Shown here in pieces: positions 1 to 11,563 of a DNA stretch of 64,000 nucleotides; the stretch's first letter is position 1, and every line of letters starts with the position of its first letter. This DNA is from Muricea muricata. Taxonomy: Eukaryota > Cnidaria > Anthozoa > Malacalcyonacea > Plexauridae. The notes under the pieces are model-generated. The model ran no database searches. It saw only the letters and a list, made by a program, of their open reading frames with translations, and was not told the DNA's origin. Position numbers and translations under genes: made by a program. The stretch spans positions 29,028,421-29,092,420 of the forward strand of contig OY979716.1 in the NCBI GenBank assembly GCA_963855995.1, read 5' to 3'.

Positions 1-1347
1 TACATTCTGATTATATGTCTAAACCTTCTATATTTATTTGAAAAGTGTGACATGTATATTTTTTGTCTTTTATGTGCAGGTCAGACAGGTGAAAGTATTC
101 AAACAATGATAACAATGTCGAGATTGAGACATCAGATTCTGAAACTGACAAGGATGCACGTGGTCAGTCACAAAGGTAGACATTTAGTTGGACAATTTCT
201 AGTTAGATTGTGATATTCATATCTCTAATTTTTGTATCTGCGCAAAGCACGGATATATATTGTCGTCATGATATATGTATGTATGTTTGTTAACGCCGGA
301 ATTTGTACCTCATGGTACAGAACGCCCGGGATAGAGATTTGCAGGCTAAACAAAATGGCGGCTGAAACTATGAGCGCATTTTAACCACTGATTTTAACAC
401 TAATATATGAGGCGATTGGGGTGCATTGAAGTGAGTTATTTGAACGTTTTAGTATGTATGGTATACAGGAATGGTCAAGGAAAGTGCCGTGGTTTAAATT
501 GATGTATTTCAGTTGTTATTTAGCAAAATGTTCATGAAAGTGTTCAGTGTTTGGGATTATCTGTTTTAATACTATCTGAGTACAGTACGTGTCTTTATGT
601 ATGGTTTTGTTGTTATCATTAAGAATGTTTGCTATGTTATTTGCTTCACATGGACTGAAACTGCATCACACTTGGTCAACAATTTGTTTAATGAGTACTG
701 TAGAATATGCCTATAAATGTGGTGCCAAATTTTCATCTAATATTTTATGTAACATCTGCTATCATCTTACAGGCAGGTGACAAATAACATATCTCAATAA
801 ACATTTGTTACTTTACAATTATAGAACTTGTGTTTTTTGAATTTTATGCACTCTTGTTGAGTAATATTGGCACATGTACCGTTATCATATATTATCATCA
901 TGGAAAAACTAGAATTATATCTGTGATATTATAGGTAAAAAAATATGATTTTTAATAATACTCATCTTTTGAATTACTAGTTAAATATTTCTTATATTGT
1001 TTGCATTAAGTTGTATATTTTGTTTCTGGAATGTTTCGTGTTTCGCCACATTTTCTAGAATTTAGAACTTATGTCTCGTGTATATTCGACACCCTGTACA
1101 CCTTATGCATAATTTTTTATCTTGACCACATATCGAAGAAAAAAAACTCTTAGCGAGTTTAGCAACGCGTAATTTCCTGTTTCCTCTACATGCATCACCA
1201 TTTTTGCAACGACCTAAATATCAGTTGGTATGCACCTAATTGGTATAGACAAATAAGTACTTTACTATTCACTTTCTTAGGCTGCAATAAACCTTTTCAC
1301 TTGTACATCACAATTACATAGAATCTAAACAGACGGCTGGGTATAAT
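1..1347. other. Region without a supported gene
   Basis: A short stretch at about 80-174 has an AG acceptor before it and a GT after it, and one frame reads as an acidic Asp/Ser/Glu-rich segment. It could be an exon, but nothing else supports it. An AAAATGGCGGC motif near 351-361 resembles the YY1-type start-site element seen in animal promoters. The rest is AT-rich and I recognise nothing in it. Confidence 0.4.
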
Positions 1348-1451
1348 ATCCAGCATTAGAATAATGCGCATTGCGCAGATACATGTACGCATAGCGTACC
1401 TATTTTTACTAATGAAAATGGTATTTCAAAATTCTCCAGGAGTACAGTATA
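1348..1451 (+). pseudogene. Older transposase gene, part left of the 7.4-kb insertion
   Basis: An open frame begins after a possible TTAG acceptor near 1362 and runs to the TATA at 1448-1451, where the large transposon begins. If the insertion and one copy of TATA are removed, this frame continues without a break into the coding sequence that restarts at 8869 (about IRTEPKFIVFS). That junction is the only reason for calling this piece coding. It has no diagnostic motif of its own. The family is discussed under the 8865-9132 piece. Confidence 0.5.
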
Positions 1452-1712
1452 TAGTCAGGGAGCAGATAGCCGAAAAATAAGGTTTCGTTTAACAGTCGCC
1501 ACAGTAAAGGTTTGAAAATGGTTTCTGATAGAGGAAGACCTGCTGATTAACGCTAGATAGTTCGTAAAGTCGAATTGTGGTATACACTTCGAGTTAAAGG
1601 GGCGTTTTTAACAGGTCTTCAAACCACAGGAACTCAGTCATGGAAATTTTTAAATTAAATTTTTTGAAATTAAATTAAATTTTTTGACATTCTAGAGGTC
1701 TATAACTAATTT
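1452..1712 (+). repeat. Left terminal inverted repeat of the 7.4-kb transposon
   Basis: This matches the reverse complement of 8631-8864 with small indels. Shared blocks include the outer TAGTCAGGGAGCAG, GTTTAACAGTCGCCACAGTA, the stretch around AACGCTAG, and the inner TTTTTTGACATT. Confidence 0.85.
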
Positions 1713-4700
1713 TTCAGTGATAGTTGATAGTTTTTGTCCAAAGTGCTTAAATATTTCAAGGGGTAACATCGAGGTAATGTCATTCTTTCTGGCCATGCAT
1801 CTCTGATCATACCTTATGTGGTTTTAATATAATGCTGCTGAAACCATGCATGGTCCGAAAAGTTTTATTCAAAAAATGTTCTGCTTTAGAACACTTTTGC
1901 TAATTTTGCCTTTCCTTCAACGCAAATACACAATATCGCATGCTCTATTACGAAAGAAGCCTCGCTTCCGTTCATCCTGCAATCGGGCTGGCATTACATG
2001 TCCAATATGGCGGCCATGGGGACGTAACGGCATTGACTGTAAGTATTTCAATATATCTTTTACATTAAATATTTTTTGTTATAATTGCTTTATTAAAAGT
2101 CACTCTTACAAGCATAAAGAAAGCGTTTTGAGGAAGAAAAGTCAAACGGGACTCTAACTGCCAATAAAGTTTAGATTGTTTTATATTTTAGTAGCCAAAA
2201 TTACGAGTTAATATCTGAACGATTGTTGACAAGTTTACTTCATATTTATATGAAGCATTGTGTAGTATCATACTCCAATAGTAGCACGAAAGAAAGATTT
2301 AGAATGGAAATATATAAGTAAACATACTGTACATCACCTAGATTGTGGATGAATCTGTCAAAAAAGAGGTGAAAATAACATATAGGAGTCGAAAATAACT
2401 ACCGGGAAAAAACAACTAAAAAAGCATCATAGAAACTTTGTAGAAGCTTTGCAAACTGTTATTTTACAACATTGGTGGGTGTTTGAAGTTTAAAGATGAA
2501 ATATTTATGTCTATCTTTATATTTATCTTTTTATATTTTGTTTATTTTATCTTTTTTGAACGTTTTAAACAATATTTTCGTTCATTTTAAAAATCAGCGC
2601 CATATTGACCGAGCAGAAAAGGTCTGGGGTGAGAGTAGCTGAGACTAGTTATGAAGCTAAAATTTCCTATTACCTTGAACTTAAACATGTAATATTGAGG
2701 AGCAGTCGGAATAATTTAAACTCTTTTTTGTACTTTCATTTTTTAAAGAAATATATATTCAAGTACGTACGGATATGGATAGCACAACAGACGATATAAT
2801 TAGCATACCGCTTCCCGAAAAACGACGAAGGTTTCTCTCGTTCGCTAAATGCATCATTTGCCAGGTTGATAAACCAGACGTTTTAAGAAAAGCTAAGGCA
2901 TCGTCTATCGCCGTTTTCGTACGATCTCTGCAACTCAGGAAAGATGAAGTGTATGACAGGCTAAGCGAAGAAATTTCTAATTTGTGTCATTGTGTGACCG
3001 TGAAGTGGTGTGGCATTCATCATGTTACTCTTCTTATACCAGTGAGCACAACATCCAACATGCCACAGGTGCAGGCAAAGTAGATATCCAAGACACCAGC
3101 AATACCAGCAATAGAACGGCTCATATTGGTTTACGGTCTTCATCTAATGTGTCCATCGATTGGTTCAAGTGTTTTATTTGCCGCAATCGAACATACAAGA
3201 AACGCCGAGAGATGAACAATGTCTCTACATTTGAGGCATGTAAGTCCATTCAACAGGCAGCCGAAAAGCTGGGAGATGAAGATATGCTAAGAGTTCTCCT
3301 CTCAGTGAACAGTGATTTAATAGCAGCTGAAGCAAAATACCATAAAACCTGCCTTGCCTCATACATCAGCAAATCAAATTTGAAGCATAGAGTCCTAAGT
3401 GAAACCAGTGAGGACGCTAGTGATACAGTCTTCAAAGAGTTGGCGGCAGAAATAAAAGAGGGTATTACCCAAGGAAGGGCATACGACATGTCCTCCCTTC
3501 TGACGGCATACCGCGAACGCCTTAAAGCCAAGGAGATTGCGGCTGATAACTTCAGCACCAAGCAACGCCTGAAGTGTCGACTTGAGAAGTATTTCGGCGA
3601 TAGCATCGTGTTTCATCGACATCCTGATAAAGCAAAACCAGAGATTTTTTATTCAAGTGCTATACCCCTTCAAAACGTACTTAATGCTCTAGCTGCCCAT
3701 GATGTGCACAGCAAAAGTGATGTTCAGGAGATTGTCACCACAGCGCGCAATATCAAAGAAGACATCAAGAAATGCAATGGCATATCGATTAGGCCGCTTA
3801 ACGTGGATGATGTATCTCTGGATTCCGCAAGAAGAATAATTCCTTCACGTCTATATTGGCTAGTTCGCATAATGCTCACATCCGATGACAGCGGAATAGA
3901 AGATTTTGACCACCCAACTCCTTGCAGCAAAACTGACAAGGAGAGACAAGTTATCAGTATCGCTCAGGATATCATACATTGTGCTTCACATGCTCGTGTT
4001 AAGCTGCCGAAACAAATAGGACTTGCAATGACAGTTCGCCATCTCACAGGTTCCAAGCAGTTGGTAACTCTTTTAAACAGAATGGGACACAGTTCATCCT
4101 ACGACGAGGTTCAAGCTGTTGACACAAGTTTTGCAACAGACGTGTTGGCTAAGATGGAAGCCTATGGCACAGTAATTCCTTCAAACATTTCTTTGGGCCC
4201 ATTTGTACAACTTGCAGCCGATAATAACGATTTGAACGAAGAAACAATCGACAGTAAAAATACTACCCATGTTACTACAATGGTCATATACCAACGGAAG
4301 GTATTTGGTCCCGAGCTTCCCCCTACTACACCAGTTGGAAACCATTCAAAAAGAAGATGAACCTTCAAAAAAGGTGGTGGTGTCTATGAGCTTCAGGAAT
4401 GTTCGGCGTATGCACGAAGACCCAAAGTGAATCAGTATACCGGCGCAGTTGATTACCAATGGCTAAAAGATTATGGTACAGTCCTTTCTAAGGCTCTGAA
4501 CATGGATGTAACTTGGGCACTCCTCCGCATGAAGCCAGCCTGCCTAATGGAAACCGGCATTTCCCAGAAAACGTGCAGCAAGTTCCCGGCTGGGGAGGAT
4601 ATCAATCCATCTTAAACCCTGCGGTTCCAACTATCTGCAAAATTGGATATTGTCCTATGATTGAAGGTTGCTGTACCGACTTTACCACTGTGTATACAGT

Positions 4701-6418
4701 CTTTAAGCATGCACAAAAAGTAAGTGCTGCTATGGGACAGCGCGATGCAGTAATCACATTTGATCTAGCCATCTATATCCAGGCAAAACAAATCCAAATG
4801 AAGTTCCCCGAAGAATTTTCAAACACCGTTGTTCGTCTCGGAGGATTCCACATTGCGCTGAATTACCTGCCTTTGTTGGGTAAGAAGTTTCGCAGTTCTG
4901 GTTTAGAAGATCTACTTATTGAATCCGGGGTGTATGCTGCAGGAACGACATCCGCAATCATGAAGGGCAAATCCTATAACGGGTGTAAGAGCGCACAAAC
5001 TGGTCATGGAAGGTCTGTTTCGCCTAATGTGGAGTGCTTTTATCGCGTGGTACAAGAATCAAGCAGAAGGTGAACGCTGTGCAGTGGACCAAGAAGAAAA
5101 ATGTGAGGTAACTGGAAGAGACAGTGGTGATTGCTCTCTCCGTGAAGACACAGGAAATCGTGTTAATGAAAAGTCATTGGTACAGCAAGCCGAAGAATGC
5201 AGACTCGCGATATCCAACAAGGCCGGGGTCCAAGAAGCTGTGGAGGCGTTGCATGAAGAAGCGACAAAGATACGTACGCTTCTCAAAGAATTTACTATGA
5301 TGTCAAGTGCAAAGTCGAAGTTATTTGCCTTCTGGGCTGAATATGGTGAAATGGTGAAGCTTCTTCTTCAGTTCATCAAAGCAGAGAGGACCGGTAATTG
5401 GGAGTTACATCTGCAAAGTGTTGCAGCAATGGTACCGCATTTCTTTGCCATGAACAGGCCTAACTACGCACGTTGGCTTCCCGTTTACATAATGGATATG
5501 CGGCAGTTGGCATCAAAGCATACTGAGGTATACCAGGAATTCATTAATGGCAATCACGCTATCAGTCGTTCCCACAAGCCTTTCGCTCAGGTCTGGACAG
5601 ATATGGCACTGGAACAGTCTATCTACGCGGATTCGAAGTCTGTTGGAGGGATAATTGGCATCTCACAAAATCCTGGAGCACTAGATCGATGGTTTCTCAC
5701 CAGTCACGAGCGCGCGTCGGTCACAACAGCTACCAAAGGCATGTATATGCAGGAGCAAAACCAGGTTGATACGCACAAAGAGGCTGCCACGAAACGAGTA
5801 TCGCGGGACGAGGCTGACGTCCAGAGGCTTCTCTCTTGTTTCACGACTAATCTCATGATTAATCCGTTTTCACCAGAAAACGAATCTTTGGTCAACATCG
5901 CGACTGGAGTCGTTCTGCCTGCTGACATTGCTAGGGACTTAGTGCAAAGCACCAACAAAGGAAAGCAAATGATGAACACTTTTGTGGAAAAACGACTCAA
6001 TACTAACCAAGTCAGTTTTTGGGATCCGATCTCCCAGCTCAAAATAAAAACCTTTGAAAGTACCACAAAGAAGGTCAAGGTGAAGTCAGTAGATAACAAA
6101 CTGGTGACAATTGGAGCGGATGGAGAATTGTTCGGTCGACTTTTGATCGCCGCCAACGCTAGGCAGATTAATCTGAAGGACGTCTTGTGCTACGAACTAT
6201 CTTCCATCCCATTTTCCCTGGCTTACTCTGACGGCAGCTTGCGAAAGACGACTAAGTCTGCCTTGGTACCACTGATTGAAGCTAAAGTACAAGTGTCGAC
6301 GCGATTGACGAATTTCCAAGAAGATACTATCCACCTCATCGATGGAATGGCATTAGTACAGGTCTTGAAATCAGCAGGGAGTGCAACATTTGAAGAACTT
6401 GCAGCTAATTACTACAAG

Positions 6419-6513
6419 GTAAGTGTACAGTAGCTGTCAATATGACTGCTTTAGGTTTAGTGTTTGTGACGGCATTCTTCCTAATATTAATGCTGTATTT
6501 TTCTCATTGATAG
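6419..6513 (+). other. Intron 1 of the transposon gene
   Basis: The donor is AAG|GTAAGT and the acceptor TTGATAG|GTC; length 95 bp, phase 0. The upstream frame stops just inside the intron, while the spliced frame stays open. Confidence 0.85.
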
Positions 6514-6887
6514 GTCGTCACCACACCACTGGCTACCTGCAAAGAAGTCCACATTGTCTTTGACCAGTACTGGGAAACGACAATCAAAGAAGACAAAAGG
6601 GCTCGGCGAGGTGTGCTTGAAGGTACACTAGAGGTTATGATACATGGACCATCTACCCCTGTCCCAAAACAGTGGCGGAAGTTCATCCCCAATCCCCAAA
6701 ACATGAAAACATTATGTGATTTCTTGTCCTTGATGTTTTGTGAACTGGGAAAGCAGCGACTTCCTCCTGGGTGTACTCTTGTTATCGGCGGTGGTTTCAA
6801 AGATGGGAGGCGGGCGGTGTTAGTGAGACATGGTCATCTTGAAGATGTTGCTGACCTTGCATCAAACCAAGAGGAAGCTGATACTAG

Positions 6888-6974
6888 GTAACACTTCTTA
6901 ATCATTTCTCGGCAAATTTTTTTTTCAACTGCATGTATGAAATGTTTATAGTTCTCTCGTGCAATGCATTTAAG
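6888..6974 (+). other. Intron 2 of the transposon gene
   Basis: The donor is CTAG|GTAACA and the acceptor CATTTAAG|ATTATTG; length 87 bp, phase 2. Splicing rebuilds an Arg codon and leads directly into the LLLHAKFAA segment. Confidence 0.8.
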
Positions 6975-7824
6975 ATTATTGTTACACGCAAAGTTTGCAG
7001 CAAATACCCACCCAGGTTGTCGTGTCGTTATCCAGTCACCGGACACTGATGTGTTAGTCATCAGCGTGTATCACTTCCGAGATATCGGCTGTCGTGAGAT
7101 GTGGTTCAAGACTGGCGTGAAGGACCACCTTCGTTACATCCCAGTGCACGCTGTTTACGGAGAGCTTGGAGGAAAGATGTGTCAAGCTTTACCGGCTTTC
7201 CACGCCATTACTGGGTGCGATTCCACGAGCTCCTTTGCAGGGGTCACTAAAAAGAAGGGATGGCAGGTACTGTCAAAAAGTGAAGTTCACCAGGATAGCC
7301 TAACACTTCTGGGTGTTGAAGCGAATCTAAGCGATGCTGTGGCTGCCAAATGCGAGTCCTTCGTGTGTAACCTTTATCGGGTAACCAAGCAGACACTAAG
7401 TACGGCTGACGAGTTGCGGTACCTCCGATTTTGCCAGAAGCCGAAGAATGAGACGCTTCCGCCCACGTCTGACAGCCTACTGCAACATTTGAAGCGTGCC
7501 AATTACCAAACACTGGTATGGAAACAGGCCTTGGCAGCTGTACAGAATCTTCCAGACCCGGAAGGCAGCGGGTGGGTGAAAGAAGGCTCCTCCTTGAAGC
7601 CCCAGTACATGACGAAGCAGCCAGCACCAACCAGTCTATTGGAGCTAACAAAGTGTTCTTGCAAAACCGGATGTGAGGGGAACTGTTCTTGCAAAAACAC
7701 GGGTTTATCATGTTCAGAAGCTTGCTACTGTATGGGCAGTAGCGATATATGCCGGAATCCACCTTGTGGACATGTCCTTGTGGACATGTCCGGCAATGAA
7801 TCAGATTGTTCTGATTCTGAGTAG

Positions 7825-8630
7825 ACTGTGGTATAACTCGCAAAAGGGATCTTACTATTCATAGGACGGTAACGCGACGGCAACGGCGAGAAGCATCTTA
7901 TGATATATGCTTGTAAAGGATAGAAGTTGTTTATCATGAATCGTACGTGTTTAATCCATTTTAAGGATTTTGAGAACAGTTTGGCTAAACAGAATTTAAA
8001 GTTCCACCGGCTGTATGCAATACGCCAGCGTTGTATACAATACGCAAAAATATGTGGTTTGCCGTTGTAGACAACACGACAGCCGCGTGACCAATATTAA
8101 AAAGAATTGTGCTTAACCATAATTATTCATTTCTTTTCAATTTACTATTGGTCTTAAGACCACTGAGCTCTATTTAGAATATCTGGAGACTGCACTCCTA
8201 TGCAGTACCTTCGTCACTGAGTAAAGGAGGTGAAGTCTAAAACATGGTGGCCGCGTGACGAAAAACACCAAGAAATAAGAACCCTAGTTACTTGCTCGAA
8301 TGCGGCTATTTTAAAATATGTACATAAATAATTTTAGGCTATGTAACATTTCAGGAGGTTATACCACGACAACTCATTTACCTCCGCCGCCAATTTGCCG
8401 CCAACAGCATCCAAATCCGCCATGTTGTTTGCTTATTCGAGAGCGCGAGTTCAGTGCTTAAGACGTTGCCGTCGCGTTGCCGTTCTGTTAATCGTAAGGC
8501 TCTTAAACAACGTCGAGTCGAAAATGTTGGATATGAGCATTTATATTGTGTACGCATGCGCAGGGGAAATATCAAACTTAAATTAGAAACTTTTTAAGAA
8601 TTTTTCAAAGCAAATTGTTACCAAATGTTT
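7825..8630. other. 3' non-coding part of the 7.4-kb transposon
   Basis: No gene is supported between the CXC gene and the right TIR. The sequence contains several GCCGCCA/ATTTGCCGCC motifs near 8380-8425. Confidence 0.5.
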
Positions 8631-8864
8631 TGTTAGGTTTAAGACCACTAAAATGTCAAAAAACCTTTTGATTAAAAAAATCCATGACTTGGTTCCCTGT
8701 GGTTAAAAGACCTGATAAAAACGCTCCTTTAACTCGAAACGTATACCACAATTCGACTTTACGAAGTACCTAGCGTTAATCAACAGGTCTTTCTCTATTA
8801 GAAAGCGTTTTCAAACCTTTACTGTGGCGACTGTTAAACGAAAGTCCATTCTGCTCCCTGACTA
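8631..8864 (-). repeat. Right terminal inverted repeat of the 7.4-kb transposon
   Basis: This is the reverse complement partner of 1452-1712. It is slightly shorter because the left copy has extra A/T-rich bases near 1470-1485 and 1650-1675. The outer end reads CTCCCTGACTA followed by TATA. Confidence 0.85.
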
Positions 8865-9132
8865 TATAAGAACTGAGCCAAAATTCATTGTGTTCTCGAC
8901 ACAGCTGTTGACTCTTCCAAATTTGCCAAGTATCCAAGTATGTAAGTCTGACAAAGCATTGACAGAAGTACATGCCCATGGCACTATGGCTGAGGTTGTC
9001 ACAATATGTGTCAATCCAGAGTGTGGAAAGCAGACATCCTGGTACAGCCAACCCAATTTCTCTGGCACAAAAATTGCAGCTGGCAGTTTATTGCTTAGTT
9101 TTGCCATCCTTGTGGAAGGTACCTCAGCAACC
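8865..9132 (+). pseudogene. Older transposase gene (Kolobok-like?), piece between two insertions
   Basis: The open frame reads from IRTEPKFIVFS through a CVNPEC motif and a WYSQPNFSG stretch to the hydrophobic GSLLLSFAILVEG. The same order of features (Cys pair, W-SQP, then AILF/YTGN-type hydrophobic segment) appears at 11564-12070 on the minus strand and at 54280-54622. This marks one multicopy transposase family that I tentatively link to Kolobok. The piece is cut at its 5' side by the 7.4-kb transposon and at its 3' side by a Tc1-like element inserted at TA (9133-9134). No intact member is visible here. Confidence 0.6.
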
Positions 9133-9191
9133 TACAATCATGGAATAGTTATTTTGGGACAATATAGCAAAATTTTTGATAAATACATAAC

Positions 9192-9263
9192 CTCATTCTC
9201 TCCCCTCCCATCCCCTCCCGTCCCCTTCCCTCCCGTCCCCTCCCCTCCCCTCCCCTCCCCCCA
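9192..9263 (+). repeat. CCCCTCCC-type polypyrimidine tract
   Basis: Short repeats of CCCCTCCC/CCCGTCCCC are facing a purine-rich partner at about 9361-9395. Copy 2 has G-rich tracts in the same place (about 54814-54896), so this belongs to the element's end and is not a random microsatellite. Confidence 0.75.
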
Positions 9264-9743
9264 CCTTGCAATGTTGGCTGACGCACAGATATCGTATACA
9301 AAAATATATGAAAATGTGTTGTAGCCATAATACACACACGAGAACCAACATTGGTTGGTGGCGGAAGGGAAGGGGAAAGGGAAGGGGAAAGGGTAGAATT
9401 TAGAGTGCTCAAGAGCAAAGCGCACTCATATTTTATAAGTTACTTTCATGTCTTTCTTTTTTCAACATGCCCTACTAGGATTGTCCCAAAGAATTATTCC
9501 ATGATTGTCTGAGGTAGGGGGCGATGCTTTTTTTTACTTTATTTTATATAAAACATCGTGCAACACTTTGAGTAATGGGATCACGAAAATACACACCATA
9601 TAATAGAATATATATATATATATATTTTCAATCATTTGGATATGCATGTTTTTCTTATAAATAATATTAATGTAATGATGAAATTCTAATTGTACTTAAA
9701 TTATATGTCACAAACGTTTACGAAATAGCCTAATGAGAATAAA

Positions 9744-10808
9744 ATGAAGTTGACTCCTTTTCAAAAAGCATATGCGCCTCTTTTGAGACAAGAAAGAAAA
9801 TTAAGTCTTAGAAGGATTGCAGCTATGTCAGGCATGTCGAAGTCTTCCTTGCATCGTGTTTGTAAGAAAAACGAGATTTTTGCGTTGCGGCGATGGCTTA
9901 AAATGTGAATGTCGTGAGATTCACCGAAAGCCCGGCCGTAAAGCTCAACGCAAGAGATAAATGTATGCTATTGAGAACGTTGCATGTTATGCGGAGGAAC
10001 CGAGGTCAAATAACAGTTATGTCACTGGTTAAAGAAGCTGGTTTAGATCCTACACTCGTACATCAAAGAACTTTTTCAATGTATCTGAATGCGTGGGGAT
10101 TCAAATTTCTGCAAGCGCAAAAGAAGGGGTTGTTGTCAGATAAAGACAAGAAAACAAGGTTTCATTATGCCAGTGACATGAAAAAGACTGCGCCAATGCC
10201 CAGACTTCTATGTTAATCACATATCATTCTACCTTGATGGCATATCCTTTATTCATAAGTTTAATCCTATGAAAGATGCATGTCAAACAGAGTCTAGAGT
10301 TTGGTGAATCCTTGGCGAGGAGCTACAGTTAACAGCGAAAGGAAGCAAAGAGCTTGCTGGTGGAAGGCGTTTACATCTCATGGCTGCGATTGCACATGGA
10401 AAAGGTATCATTATGACTGGGCCGTATGAGAAAATGTCAAGAGATTATTTCGCCTCATTTATTCGACATCATTTCAACATTACATTTGCAAAGGCTGGAG
10501 TGAAAGAGAACCACTCAAGGCGTTTCATTATGGATAATGACCCGTGTCAGACAAGTAAATAGTCTGTTCATGCTCTTAGTGAAGTAGAAGCTGAGCTTCA
10601 CCTCATACCTGCTCGTTCGCCAGACATTAATCCAATTGAAAATATATTCCATCTCATTAAAAAAAAACTCACTAAACAGGCTTTGAATTTGCAAATCAAA
10701 AAGGAATTGTTTGAGGAATTTAAAACATGTATTCTTCATTGCTGTAATGATATAGATCCACTGATCGGACGATTGAAAGCTTGCCAAAGAGAATTGATGC
10801 AATTTTAA
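9744..10808 (+). pseudogene. Tc1/mariner-like transposase, disabled
   Basis: The start (MKLTPFQKAYA) and a helix-turn-helix stretch (RIAAMSGMSKSSLHR) match the better copy at 55097-56203 along most of the length. The catalytic pattern is visible in pieces: FYLDGISF (first Asp), FIMDNDPCQTS (second Asp), and SPDINPIENIF (Glu). The frame is broken by a TGA after the HTH region (9906-9908), by shifts near 10200-10240, by a stop after ESRVW, and by a TAG after CQTSK. The element cuts DNA at TA in functional relatives. This copy is older than the one at 54625, judged by the number of lesions. Confidence 0.8.
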
Positions 10809-11560
10809 AGGGGAACTCCACCCCTGATACAACTTAGGTTTAAATGAAAGGCCTTACCACCAATAGTTTGTGTGTAAAATATTTTGTCCTAATTCAGTTT
10901 CGTTAGCGAGATATTGGGCGGAACATCCATGAAAATTTGCATATAGAAAACCGCCATTTGCCGTCGGCGCATAAAGTTTCAGCAGTTTGTTGTTTGACGT
11001 CACTCGAGAGCTGGAAGTGCTCTTTAAATGATATGGTTCTGTGTTATGACCTGTCGCTTCGTAGCGAAATAAGCATGATTTTGTTTGGCTTTTCTCTTTT
11101 GCCATTAGTGTTTTACGGAAATATGTGTGTCTAGGACGTGTCCTCTAACAAGAAAAAGTCAATACTGTCTCACACTTGCTAAAATGGCGTGCACTCGATG
11201 AGAAGTCAAAGGCATGCGTCTAAACTGATTGCCAACCACAGTAAGTTAGTTCAACGTAACTTAGACACTTAGTCAACAATACTTTAAAGCTTTTCCTGTA
11301 ATATAATCTAGAGAATGATGTCTGGTTGTGCTTATATGTTCCGGTATTTTACTATTTCCTTTTACATAGCTAATAGCCTAAGTAAGTCATTCTAATATCA
11401 AACCTACTGTTTGTAAATTGTGTTATGATGGAGCAAAATTTAATTAACAAGCAAGTTACTTTGCAGAATGACCCGGGATGTCACATCGACCATCGCCAAC
11501 TACATTTATCTGTACCTTTTGCTCTGTGAACCTGTTTTTGATGATTGTGCCATGTATTAT
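10809..11560. other. Gap without a supported gene
   Basis: It begins with AAAGGGGAACTCCACCCC, which resembles the end of a MITE, but I could not place its partner end. A GACGTCACTCGAGAG stretch lies near 10990-11010. No gene is supported. Confidence 0.4.
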
Positions 11561-11563
11561 GGT

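Larger units (their letters stand above)
2775..7824 (+). pseudogene. Transposon-encoded zinc-module/PIN-like nuclease/CXC protein, three exons, frameshifted
   Basis: The N-terminus (MDSTTDDI) leads into two C-x2-C...H-x3-C zinc modules (CIIC/HSSCY and CFIC/YHKTC). The middle is a long uncharacterised region. The C-terminal third holds QSPDTDVLVI (about 7033-7062), HAITGCDSTSSF (about 7200-7235) and a cysteine-rich CXC-type segment (about 7650-7780). Acidic residues around DTD and GCD suggest a PIN/XPG-like nuclease fold; this is inference. Two GT-AG introns are clear: 6419-6513 (phase 0) and 6888-6974 (phase 2, rejoining ...EADTR to LLLHAK). The 5' part is damaged: frame changes near 2945-2984, 4500-4575 and 4976-4984, and an in-frame TGA at 4358-4360 with open sequence on both sides. 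The 3' half is intact. Long stretches of conserved-looking sequence suggest recent decay or sequencing indels. As the only gene between the TIRs, it is probably the transposase. Confidence 0.75.
1452..8864 (+). mobile_element. 7.4-kb DNA transposon with long TIRs and TATA duplication, possibly Academ-type
   Basis: Both ends carry the same sequence in inverse orientation, starting TAGTCAGGGAGCAG, and TATA flanks each end (1448-1451 and 8865-8868). Removing the element plus one TATA joins two open frames of an older transposase gene, which supports a 4-bp duplication over a 2-bp TA. The cargo is a single spliced gene (2775-7824). Academ elements are known from memory to have 3-4 bp target duplications and, in one group, an XPG-type nuclease domain. 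The ITGCD-containing domain of the cargo gene would suit that, so I infer an AcademX-like element. The class assignment is tentative; the boundaries are well supported. Confidence 0.75.
9135..10808 (+). mobile_element. Decayed Tc1-like element, copy 1
   Basis: The left end CAATCATGGAATA follows a TA at 9133-9134, exactly as in copy 2 at 54625. An inverted version of the same terminus lies at about 9479-9509, before the transposase. Between them is a polypyrimidine tract (about 9200-9261) and a purine-rich tract (about 9361-9395). The right end seen in copy 2 is missing; sequence after 10808 is unrelated. I infer a truncated element. Confidence 0.65.

Noticed and set aside
2984..3083. Separate small gene starting GTG at 2984
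   Set aside because: The residues upstream and downstream form one zinc module, so it is a frameshift in a single gene and not a new start.
9138..9425. Minus-strand Gly/Arg-rich or Pro/Ser-rich ORFs
   Set aside because: They are translations of the polypyrimidine/polypurine tract of the Tc1-like end.
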